64,000 nt of DNA from Closterium sp. NIES-65 (Eukaryota > Streptophyta > Zygnematophyceae > Desmidiales > Closteriaceae), in NCBI GenBank assembly GCA_948144175.1, contig CANXME010000853.1:186001-250000 (forward strand), read 5' to 3'. Of the stretch, positions 31,141 to 40,250 are shown piece by piece; position 1 is the first letter of the stretch; every line of letters starts with the position of its first letter. Made by a program: the position numbers and the translations under genes. The notes beneath the pieces are model-generated. The model worked only from the letters and a program-made list of their open reading frames with translations. It had not been told where the DNA came from and did not search any database.

Positions 31141-31890
31141 CTAGGAGCAGAGGCAGCACCGACTCCCACCAAGGAAGTCGACAGTGCCAGCAGAAGCGAC
31201 AGAGGGGGCAAGGGGGGAGGCGGAGCACCCCTCAAAGAAGGGCGTGCGGGGAGTGCCACAAGCAGCACCTACAGCGACAATGTTCATCTCGGCTGCTAGG
31301 AGGTGCTTCGAGAGCAGGTCGATAGTGAGGTCTGTGGGGCGAAGGGCTAGGAGGGTGTCCCTGACTGTACTGAGAGAGTCTGGGAGGTGAGTGCCTATAA
31401 AGTAGAGTGTGATGTAGAACTGGGGCTCATTCTTGGGGAGAAACTCTGTGGGGAGGGCGGCACAGTAGCGAGCGTCTATAGTGCGGAGGTGGGTGATGAG
31501 GTCGTCGACAAGGTCAAACGAGGACAGCTCGGGAAAGAGGTAGGGGAGAATGAGGCGGCCTAGCACTGCAGTGGTAGGGGAAGAGTAGCGCGCAACTACA
31601 GCGTCGTACAGCTCCTTGGCCGTTTTGGTCTGATCGAAGTGCGCCCGCTCGGATATGGGCAGGTGGTTACCCACTGCTAATCGAGCGGCAGCGTCACAAG
31701 TGAGCCATTTTGAGCTAGTCGTGCTATCGGCAGAGGCGGCAGGTGCAGGACTAGCTCCAGACGTGAGGTCATACAGCGAAACATCGTCTCTAGAGTCGCT
31801 CAGTAGGAACAGTTGTAGGTCCTGCAGCCAAGTTTCGAACTTAATGGGGCGGCCGTCAGGATCGAATTCGAGAACGCCGAGCAAGGCCAT
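31141..31890 (-). pseudogene. Cop-C Gag N-terminal domain
   Basis: An open frame from the ATG at 31890 (MALLGVLEFDPDGRP) over about 249 codons. It shows the family Gag blocks: KFETWLQDLQLFL, DDVSLYDLTSG, TCDAAARLAV, ARYSSPTTAVLGRL, LPYLFPE, DLITHLRT and a FFEGCS end. It leaves frame at the start of the Gly-rich tail (about 31150). It is the most diverged Gag of the group, in keeping with the age of Cop-C. Confidence 0.85.
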
Positions 31891-32571
31891 AGCGTCTTAG
31901 TGAATGGGGCCGCGCAAGCAAGCAAGCAGGAAGCTTCCAGAAAGTTGCGAGGGCTGCAAGTGAGCGGTGCACAAAGCGGCAGCAATAGAGGGCCGGCAAG
32001 CAAGCCGGCAGGAGCAGCATGCGGGCAGGTGCGGGCGGCGCTAGAGGGTGGCTCGCAGGCCGTGCGGGCAGGAAGCAGGCTGCGTGTGGGCGGGGTTGGC
32101 TGCCAGCAGGCAGTGGCGCGGGCTAGCGCGGGCTGCGCGGGTGGCGAGCGGGCTGGCGCGAGCTGCGTGGGCGGCGATCGGGCTGGCGCGCGCTGTGCGG
32201 GCAGTAAGTTGGGTGGCGCGGGTTGCGTGGGCAGCGAGCAGGCTGCGCGGGCAGCAGGCAGGCCGCGCAGGCCGCCAGCAGGCGTTTCGCGGGCTGGCGC
32301 GGGCGGTTCGCGGGCTGGCGCTGGCTGGCGCAAGCTGGTGCGGGCTGCGCGCGGTGCTAGCGAGCTGCGCGCGGCGCTGACGGGCTGCGCACGGGGTCCT
32401 AGCGGGCTGCTCGTGAGGTCCTAGCGAGAGGTTCGCGGGTCGCGCGGGCTGCAGCAACAGCGAAAAAAAGGAAAACCACGCGTGGGCAGTGAGCCACACG
32501 CGGGCAGGGAAGTAGGTGGGGTACCGCGGTAACAAGGTGGGCCCGAAATTCTAGGTCCTAAGGACCTCCTA
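31891..32571 (-). other. Cop-C GC-rich leader
   Basis: About 680 bp of GC-rich sequence with degenerate GCGGGCTGGCGCG-type repeats and no coding signal. Long Ala/Arg/Pro frames on both strands are composition artefacts. Confidence 0.7.
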
Positions 32572-32582
32572 CTCTGATAGCA
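32572..32582 (-). other. Cop-C primer binding site
   Basis: The minus strand reads TGCTATCAGAG adjoining the LTR, one mismatch from TGGTATCAGAG. Confidence 0.75.
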
Positions 32583-32715
32583 TATCGAGATAGTAGGAGC
32601 AGTGAACGAGATGACTATCGAGAGAGTTGGGTACAAAATAGGAACAAAGGGTTGTACCCCATAGTGGCTACCCCACTACAGCCTAGAAAAATAACCTAAG
32701 GATATATGTTTGACA
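32583..32715 (-). repeat. Cop-C 5' LTR
   Basis: A 133-bp LTR, about nine differences from 12722-12854. It is followed by GTTAG at 32716-32720. Confidence 0.92.
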
Positions 32716-33165
32716 GTTAGCGTTGACACACACTGCTGCAGCCAATGGTAACGTATCACCTTCTTCCAAAACTTCTTTGCCACGGCTCACATGTGACATG
32801 TGATCATATCTGACTCACACCACTGCAATTGCTACATGATGTTGTAGGCGTGCTGCTGCTGTCGGCACATAGTGTTGGTTGGTACACACTACTGCTATGC
32901 CTGTACAACAGGGCATTTCAATGTATGTATGTTCATCTACTGTCGTGTACTAGACTGCCACAAATGGCTCACTTTGACTCTCTCAGAATATATGACGTTG
33001 GGAGCATCTGGGTGACCTAGCCGAATGACAACTTTGAAGCGTTCAACTTGGGTGGTTGTTGTACAGGTTGGTCAGGGCACAGCTATCAAGCTTTTAGGAT
33101 ACAAACAAACAAACAGACAAAATAATAAATAGTATTATTTAATATAAAACTTGTTGAACAAGTAG
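32716..33165. other. unassigned sequence left of the endonuclease-like fragment
   Basis: AT-richer DNA outside the LTR elements. No domain is recognised. It ends with an A/T-rich stretch containing (CAAA)n-like units near 33100. Confidence 0.4.
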
Positions 33166-33921
33166 GACCGTATATATGGGCTGGATTATATTACTCAGCA
33201 ACTGCAGGTGGCGGGGAGGTGTGTGTGTGGCACAGCGTATATTGACCCAGCAGACCCGCATCATGCCCTGAGATGCAAGCACCAGCACGGTCCATCTCGG
33301 GTGCATGATGAGGTGAAGTTTGCAGTGGCGAGGATTTCTAAGGCGTCAGGGGGAGTGGTGACGATGGAGGATAATGCGGTGATGCCGGGGAAGCGGGTTG
33401 ACGTAGCGGTGCAACAACCGATGGTCGGGGAGGCTCACGCTCTGGAGATCAGCGTCGCGGACCCTGTATCGCTGTCTCCATCCCTGCTAGGGCAGTGCGG
33501 GCATTCCATAGGTGTGGCGGCAAGGGAGTGGGAGCGTCGCAAAGCGAGTGATTACGCGCCTTTGTTTGCACGCAACCGGGGCGTGCAGTTTACCCCTTTG
33601 ATAGTAGAGACGTGGGGGTGTCTCGGCGGTCGCTTCCGGCGGTGGCTTCGACAGCAGGGGGATGCGCACGTGGGGCTAGCTGTGTCATGGGCGGTTTGTC
33701 GGGAGGATGACACATCGTTTTCGGCTTACCTTTTGGGGTCTCTGAAGGCGCTCATCGGGGTGGCGTTGCAACGGGCGCAAGCTCGTGTGATCCTGCTTCG
33801 GGCGGTGTCTTCCATGAAGGGGATGAATGTGGATTTGGTGGATCGGGAAAAGGACGACATCGAGGTGGAGGGCGGGGCTCTTTGGGTGGAGGCCCCGTAC
33901 ATGGTGGATGCGCGGATGTGA
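33166..33921 (+). pseudogene. C-terminal zinc-finger/endonuclease-like fragment of a non-LTR retrotransposon
   Basis: An open frame of about 250 codons without a natural ATG. A zinc-binding cluster CVCG...HHALRC is followed by a region with RVDVAV and HALEISVADP, then AAREWERRKASDYAPLF and TPLIVETWG. This layout matches the C-terminal part of non-LTR retrotransposons with a restriction-like (PD-(D/E)xK) endonuclease: a CCHC finger, an acidic beta-strand pair, and a Lys/Tyr helix. That endonuclease nicks target DNA for primed reverse transcription. The RT itself is not present upstream, where a TAG lies at 33163. 5'-truncation is typical of such elements. A 22-base G run directly follows. The family call is from memory of the pattern and is moderately sure. 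Confidence 0.5.
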
Positions 33922-34304
33922 CTAGGGGGGGGGGGGGGGGGGGGGGAACGGGGTGCGGGATGGGGTGTCTCGATGGGGTGTCATGACTGGGTGTTGCGAT
34001 GGGGTATGTTGATGGGGCCTTTTATGCGGGTTGCGTTTGGATTTTTGTTGGCAGTTTCCTTTCCTTCTCCCTTTCATTCTCCACCTCCCTTCTCCTTCAT
34101 TTATGTCTCTCTTTCCCTTTTTCCTCACGTTTGGTCTTCTATTCCTTGACACTATGCCTAACAATAAGAGACGTATGAAGAAAATTCATGTATATGTTCG
34201 CGTTTCTGGACATTTCCTTTTAATCAGACGAACGAACACAGCAAAGACTCAGTTTGACCCAGCGTTGCGTTATCGAGCAGCTAGCGCTGTAGAAGCTCGA
34301 CAGC
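33922..34304. other. poly-G run and unassigned sequence
   Basis: A 22-base G run (33925-33946) follows the stop of the endonuclease-like frame, then GGGGTGTC-type imperfect repeats to about 34020. A CT-rich stretch follows at 34050-34140. A short Lys/Arg-rich frame (about 34155-34330) enters the Gyp-2 LTR and is probably chance. Confidence 0.5.
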
Positions 34305-34631
34305 TGTTACGGGTGCAATGGACGAGGTAGCAAGGATTGCACTAAAGGTTTCAAACGAGTACAAAATGTGAGCGAAGGCATGAGCGAACATTTATACGCG
34401 AAACATGCAAACGGTAAAGCGGTGCGTGCGAGCTAGCTAGTGCTATGCTGGACGCGAGGCTCGGGCTAGTCCCGAAGCGTAGGCCGACACGACCAGGCCA
34501 GCAGTGCGAGGTTTGGTGAAACAGTGCGCACGAAGTTGGCGAAGCCCCGTTAGCAGTAACGGGCAAACAGCGGCTGCTGCTGTACGCGATGTTGCAGGGT
34601 GCGCTAAGGAATATCGAGAAAATTCCTTACA
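34305..34631 (-). repeat. Gyp-2 3' LTR
   Basis: A 327-bp LTR, TG...CA. On the minus strand a purine tract ending GAGGGGGGGGTAG (34632-34644) abuts it. Confidence 0.9.
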
Positions 34632-34660
34632 CTACCCCCCCCCTCAAGAAGCCCCCTCCG

Positions 34661-35979
34661 CTACGCGAGTTTGTGTATATCGCGGAAGCCCCGGCTCCTC
34701 AGGTACACTTGCAGGGCAGGGTGGTTTTCAATGTTGGCCAGCGGCACCCAGCTGTCCTCAGTTGGCGTGCGATCCTTCCAGCGAACGAGGAATTCAATCC
34801 TCTTGATTCCCGTGGGGTGTCGAATCCGGTGGCTCAGGATTTTCTCGGGCTCGATGATCGGCTCCGATGCAGGGCGAGTCATGGATGGCGGGCGGTGGCG
34901 AGGCAATTGGCTTGTGGTTGGGATGTATGGGCGAAGCAAGCTGACGTGGAACAAAGGGCTGATGTACCAGTCGGTCGGTAACAGTAGGTGCACGGTTACT
35001 GGCGTGATCATGTGGCTGATTTGGAATGGGCCACAGTAGCGCGGTCGAAGTTTTGGTACGTCGGGCAGTCGCAGATTTTGCATGTCGAGCAGTACGTAAT
35101 CCCCCGACTGGTATGTGACTGGGCGGCGGTGGCGGTCAGTGTTGCGCTTAGCGATGACGTTTGCTTTTTTAATTGCTTCTGCGGCTCTAGTGCGGGCAGC
35201 TTGCAGAATTTCGGCGAATTGCTGTGCACGTGGTGTTGGGTTGTCCGGACTCGGCGTCATGGGCACTGTAGGATTTTGCCCGTAGTTCAGGTAGAAGGGG
35301 GACAGCTGCGTCATCGGTGACGTGGCGTTGTTGTACGCGAACTCGATCAGCGGCAGCTGCTGCTCCCAAGTCGTGGTGTCGTCGCACGTGGCACGAATCA
35401 ACTGCTCCATCGTCTGATTCTTCCGCTCCGTTTGACCGTCGGTCTCGGGGTGGTACGACGAACTGAACTGTAGCCTTATCCAGAACTGCTCCCAGAGGTT
35501 CTTCCAAAAGTTGCTGGTGAACTTCGTGTCCCTGTCGCTGATAATCGCTACTGGTATCCCGTGCACGCGAACAACGGCTGCGGTGAACAGGCGAGCGGTC
35601 TCCTCGGCTGAGATCGATTTTTTTTCACGTAGTGAAGTGTGCCATCTTCGTCAACCTGTCAACGACGACCATCACCGCGTCGTTACCCCCAGGGTTGGAA
35701 GGTAACCCTGTGACGAAGTCCACGATAACCTGCTGCCAGGCGCGCTCGGGCGGTGGTATCGGCTGCAATTGACCCGCCTTCCGCTTCCTCGAGCTCTTCA
35801 TCACCTGACACGTGGGGCACGAGCCCACGTGCTGCTGCACGTCGGTCAACAGCTCCGGCTAGTAGTAATACCGCTGCAGTTGCTGTCGCGTTTTTTCTAC
35901 CCCGAAATGTCCCGAGGTAATCCCGTCGTGTGCATCCTGTAGTAACAGTTCCTTCAGTAGTGAATACGCGGGTACCCAG
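34661..35979 (-). pseudogene. Gyp-2 integrase with chromodomain
   Basis: The integrase zinc finger ends CPTCQVMKSSRKRK (about 35800). The core continues with VDFVTGLP and VVVDRLTKMAHF, then after a frame break near 35620 with IISDRDTKF and HPETDGQTER. The C-terminal module has LRPRYCGPF. The chromodomain (IEPEKILSHR, FLVRWKDRTPTEDSWVP) ends at the stop at 34661. The core Asp and Glu positions are present. An A/T-run indel at about 35620-35632 breaks the frame. Cop-E interrupts it at 35975. Confidence 0.88.
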
Positions 35980-36111
35980 TGTCAAACATTATATATGTTA
36001 TGCTTGTGTAGGCTACAGTGGGTTAGCCTATAGGGGGTACACAATTCTAGGGTTTCCTACTTGTACTCATTTCACTGCTAGTTCATTCATTCCTGTTCGC
36101 TTATTCTCACA
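35980..36111 (+). repeat. Cop-E 5' LTR
   Basis: A 132-bp LTR, TGTCAAAC to CTCACA, identical to the 3' copy. Confidence 0.95.
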
Positions 36112-36122
36112 TGGTATAGAGC
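36112..36122 (+). other. Cop-E primer binding site
   Basis: TGGTATAGAGC follows the 5' LTR without a gap. Confidence 0.8.
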
Positions 36123-37139
36123 GGGTCCTTCTACGGACCGTTTTTTTTTGGGCCCACCGAAGCGCCCCCCGAGGCGCGATCTTTTTTTTTTAGCGACCCC
36201 TCGGGTCGCCATTTCCCCTGCGGCCCCGCCGCCTTCACTGACGCGGCCCCGCCGCCCTCTCTGTCGCGGCCCCGCCGCCTGCTCTCGCGCGGCCCCGCCC
36301 CGGCTTCTACGCGGCCCCGCCCCGGCTTTCACGCGGCCCCGCCGACGGCTTTGTCGCGGCCCCGCCCAGGCCCTTACGCGGCTCCGCCGCCTGCTCTCAC
36401 GCGGCCCCGCCCCGGCTCCTTCGCGGCCCCGCCGCCTGCTCTCGCGCGGCCCCGCCCCGGCTTCTACGCGGCCCCGCCCCGGCTTTCACGCGGCCCCGCC
36501 GACGGCTCTGTCGCGGCCCCGCCCAGGCCCTTACGCGGCCCCGCCGTCTGCCCCCGTCGCGGCCCGGTCACCTCCTGACGGCCCCGCCGTCCCTTCGTGA
36601 CGGCCCCGCCGTCCCTTCCTGACGGCCCCGCCGTCCCCTCCTGACGGCTCCTGCCGTCCCCTTCTACCGGCCCCGCAACTGCACCTGCTGGCCCCGCCGC
36701 TGCACCTACCGGCCCCCACCACCCACCCCCCCTTTTCCCGTCGCCCGTCGCGACAGGCGACGGGAGAGGCCAGCAGAGGGGTGGCAGGTGTGTGGCCTCC
36801 CCTGCTTCTCCTCCTCCTTCATCTCCCACTGCAGCAGCCGAGCCGCCCCACAGCCGAGCCGCCCTGCCGCCGAGCCGCCGGGTCGCTGAGCTGCTGAGCT
36901 GCAGTTGCTGCCGAGCTGCCCTGCCGCCTTGCCGCCGAGCCGCTCGAGTCGCCCGAGCCGCCGAGCCGCCGAGCTGCCGAGCCGCTGAGTCGCCGAACCT
37001 ACTCTTCCCACCACTGGTGAGCTCTTGCCCTGCTAGCACGCTGCGCGTCGCCTGCTTGCCTGCCTGCCTGCCTTTTGGCTTGCCTGGCTGCCTGCCTCCC
37101 TGCTGCTAGTCCTGCTCCTGCTTCTACTTGCGGAGCCAA
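36123..37139 (+). repeat. Cop-E leader with CGCGGCCCCGCC repeats
   Basis: A GC-rich leader of about 1 kb. Units of about 25 bp starting CGCGGCCCCGCC recur from 36230 to 36560. A larger block of roughly 160 bp is present twice (about 36270-36380 and 36430-36540). GAGCCGCC-type units follow at 36840-37000 and TGCCTGCC units at 37050-37110. There is no coding signal. Its 3' end replaces the whole N-terminal Gag domain of the sister copies. Confidence 0.75.
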
Positions 37140-38354
37140 ATGCAGCCCCAGCGACGCCGGCGTGAGTCCCTCATGCCGCACCAGCTGCGTGAGTGGTACG
37201 CTGGTTGGGGCTGTAGGGGTGGCGACGCTACTCCTACTACCACTCCTGCTGCTTCTACTCGTGGTGGCGGCCAGATGCAGCTCCCGCGACCCTCTCGCGT
37301 GTCTCTCACGCCTCGCCAGCTTCGTGAGTGGTACGCTCAGAGTGGAGGGTCTCTCAGTGCTGTTCGCTGCTCTTACGTGATTCGCACTGGTACTCGGACT
37401 GGTCAGCCTTGTGGGACACGTAGTCATACACCGTCCCGCTGCTTCGCCCATCTGAGCGACGCCTGGCGTACCGTGTTTGGCGACGAGGCTGAGCTTCCCG
37501 ACTGGGTGGAGTTGCTTAGGCAGAGGGTAGATATATATGCTCTTGACTATGATGCTATTCTCACTGCCATGTATGCATTGCCTACTAGTGCTGACCGTGC
37601 AGGTCACCTGTGCGTCCCGCCTGACCCAGGTATAGGACCTGCTGCTCTAGCTACTGGTGAGGCTGCTGCTCTGGGTGCTAGTGAGTCTCCTGCTCCAGGT
37701 ACAGGTGCGGCTGCTGCTCTAGGTGCTAGTGAGTCTGCTTCCTCAGGTGCGGGTGAGACTGCGCTCTCAGGTACCGCGTTGGCTTCGGCCTCCCTCACCT
37801 TTACACTTGACTCTGGGGCTTCTCGCTCCTTCTTTCGGGACCGCACCACACTCACGCCGCTTGGTCGGCCGGTTGCAGTCTCCCTGGCTGACCCCTCTGG
37901 GGGTCCTGTCCTCGCTCACTTATCCACTGTCCTCCCGTGTCCGGCTGCCCCCTCGGGCACCCTGTCTGGCCTGTACCTCCCCTCGTTCTCGACAAACTTG
38001 GTGAGTGGTGCAGACCTACAGGATGCGGGGGTTCACCAGTTCACTCCTGCGAGTCAGCGGGTGACCCACTGCACGGACGCACGCACAGGCCGGCACCTGG
38101 CCACGTTCTCGCGTCGGCCGGGGTCGAGCCTCTACACCCTGACCACTGAGTCTCCTCCTGTCCCCGCGTCCGGTCAGGTAGCAGCGTCGGGTCAGGTGTT
38201 TGCTGCTGCGTCCAGGTCTGGTCCTGAGTCTGCCCCCTGTACTTGTCGCCTCCTGTCTCACGAGACTCTCCTGTGGCACCACCGTCTTGGCCACCCCTCC
38301 TTGCCCCGTCTTCGGAGCATGGCTTCCCGTGTCCTTGTCTCTGTTCTTCCCTAG
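37140..38354 (+). pseudogene. Cop-E knuckle, protease and integrase finger
   Basis: The ATG at 37140 starts MQPQRRRRESLMPHQLREWY, a basic N-terminus. A second LREWY copy follows (37318-37334) after a tandem duplication of about 130 bp. The knuckle is CSYVIRTG, PCGTRSH, SRCF (C-X13-C-X4-H-X4-C). The protease has LDSGAS at about 37810 with ADPSGG and LPSFSTNLV. The integrase finger begins with HHRLGHPSLPRL. A TAG at 38352 interrupts at the LP-R-SLPP position of sister copies. A frame starting at the upstream TTG is possible but unnecessary. Confidence 0.85.
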
Positions 38355-39287
38355 TCTCTCCCTCCTCTCCCCTCCGGGCAAGGACCTTCCTGTGTCCCCT
38401 GTGTCGAGGGTCGCCTCCGGGCTACTCCTCACTCCTCCCACTTCCCCCCGACAGAGGCTCCCCTGCAGACGCTTCACATGGATGTGTGGGGCCCAGCCCC
38501 CGTCCGTGGGCAGGATTACGAGCGCTACTTCCTGTTGGTGGTTGACGACTACTCGCGTTACACCACAGTCCTCCCCTTGCGCAGCAAGGATGAGGTCACT
38601 GAGGTGCTGATCGACTGGATCCGCGAGGCTCGTCTCCGGCTCAGGAAGAGCTTCGGCTCGGACTTTCCTGTTCTGCGTCTGCACTCGGACAGAGGCGGAG
38701 AGTTCTCCTCTGGCCTTCTGCGTGCCTACTGTCGTGCGCGAGGCATCCGCCAGTCCTTCACGCTTCCGGACTCACCACAGCAAAATGGGATTGCTGAGCG
38801 CCGCATTGGCATGGTCATGGATGTCGCTCGTACGTCCATGATGCATGCGGCTGCCCCCCATTTTCTGTGGCCGTTTGCGGTGAGGTACGCGGCGCATCAG
38901 CTCAACCTTCACCCCCGGGTCTCTCGGCCTGCGATGTCCCCAGCCTTGCTGTGGACAGGGAAGGTTGGCGATGCGTCTGTGTTCCGTGTCTGGGGATCTC
39001 GGGCGTTTGTCCGCGACTTGTCTGCGGACAAGCTGTCCCCTCGTGCTGCTCCCTGTGTCTTCCTTGGCTTCCCCACTGACGCCCCAGGGTGGCAGTTTTA
39101 CCACCCCTCCTCTCGTCGTGTTCTGTCCTCCCAGGACGTCACGTTCGACGAGTCAGTCCCCTTCTACCGTCTCTTCCCCTACCGCACTCCTTCCCTCCCC
39201 CCTCCCTTGGACTTCCTTGTACCGGTTCCCCCCCCGGTAGACCCCCTCCCCCCTCAGGTTCCTGCCCCCTCAGGTGTGTCCAGGTAG
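38355..39287 (+). pseudogene. Cop-E integrase core
   Basis: Same frame as the upstream segment. The triad is complete: VVDDYSRY (about 38540), LHSDRGGEF (about 38685), NGIAERRIG (about 38790). The C-terminal block runs through VFRVWGSRAFV and SQDVTFDE to a Pro-rich end. The frame closes at 39287 because one C is missing in the GTGTCC-AGGTAGAC stretch that Cop-I has as GTGTCCCAGG. Apart from that deletion the enzyme looks functional. Confidence 0.88.
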
Positions 39288-40250
39288 ACGCCGTTGACCC
39301 GGTCGAGGTTACAGGTGACTCTGGTGCTGCTGCGGGTGCTGAGCCTGGGGGTGCTGACTCTGGGGGTGCTGTGCGCGGGGGTGCTGAGCCTGGGGGTGCT
39401 ACTGCTGGGGGTACTGGGCGTGCGGGTGCTACTGCGGAGAGTGCGGAGCCTAGGGGTGCTGAGCAGGGGGGTGCTGTGCCTGGAGGTGATGGGTCTGGGG
39501 GTGCTGGGTCGGGAGCTGCTGAGCCTGGGGGTGCTGCGTCTGGAGCTGCTGAGCCTGGGGTTTCTCCTGCTGCTGCGTCTCGCCGGGAGCCCCTCTCTCC
39601 ACAGGAGCTGCGCGAGTGGTTCGCTCGCCGCTGGAGGCGTGCTGCTGAGTCTGGAGGTGCTGCTGGAGCTGGAGCTGGAGCTTCTTCGACCTTCGAGGGT
39701 GCGGGTGCTGCCGGTCCCGGAGCTACTGGACCTGCGGGTCCTCCTGGAGCTGGAGCTGCTGAGGGCGTTGGTGCTGAGCCTGCTGCTGTTGGTCCTGCCG
39801 CTGGAGGTGTGGGTGGCGCTAGTGCTGTCTCTGAGGGCGCTGGTGCTGTCCCTGCTGCGTCTGGAGCTGCTGAGCCTGGGGTTTCTCCTGCTGCTGCGTC
39901 TCGCCGGGAGCCCCTCTCTCCACAGGAGCTGCGCGAGTGGTACGCTCGCCGCTGGAGGCGTGCTGCTGAGTCTGGAGGTGCTGCTGGAGCTGGAGCTGGA
40001 GCTTCTTCGACCGTCGAGGGTGCGGGTGCTGCCGGTCCCGGAGCTGCTGGACCTGCGGGTCCTCCTGGAGCTGGAGGTGCTGAGGGCGTTGGTGCTGAGC
40101 CTACTGCTGTTGGTCCTGCCGCTGGAGGTGTGGGTGGCGCTGGTGCTGTCGCTGAGGGTGCTGGTGCTGTCCCTGCTGAGTCTGGAGCTGCCGCGCGGCC
40201 TCGGCCGTACTTCGTTCCGCTCCTACAGCAGGTTCTTGGTCTTTCTCCTT
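39288..40250 (+). pseudogene. Cop-E integrase-RT linker with a duplicated block
   Basis: GGAEPGG-type repeats (39330-39560) are followed by two tandem copies of a module of about 310-320 bp (roughly 39560-39875 and 39880-40190). Each contains PLSPQELREW(F/Y)ARRWRR and a Gly/Ala/Pro-rich stretch. The copies are almost identical, so the duplication is recent. No enzymatic domain is present. Confidence 0.8.

Larger units (their letters stand above)
12722..32715 (-). mobile_element. Cop-C: outermost element of a three-level nest, TSD GTTAG
   Basis: Minus-strand copia element with two 133-bp LTRs (about nine differences, near 7%) and exact GTTAG duplications at 12717-12721 and 32716-32720. Its coding region is split by Gyp-1 (16341-29473) in the segment after the integrase; removing Gyp-1 restores an LFLAPGPPP frame across the junction. 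It therefore inserted before Gyp-1, in line with its greater LTR divergence. The RT has lost its catalytic motif by deletion, so the element is dead. Confidence 0.93.
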
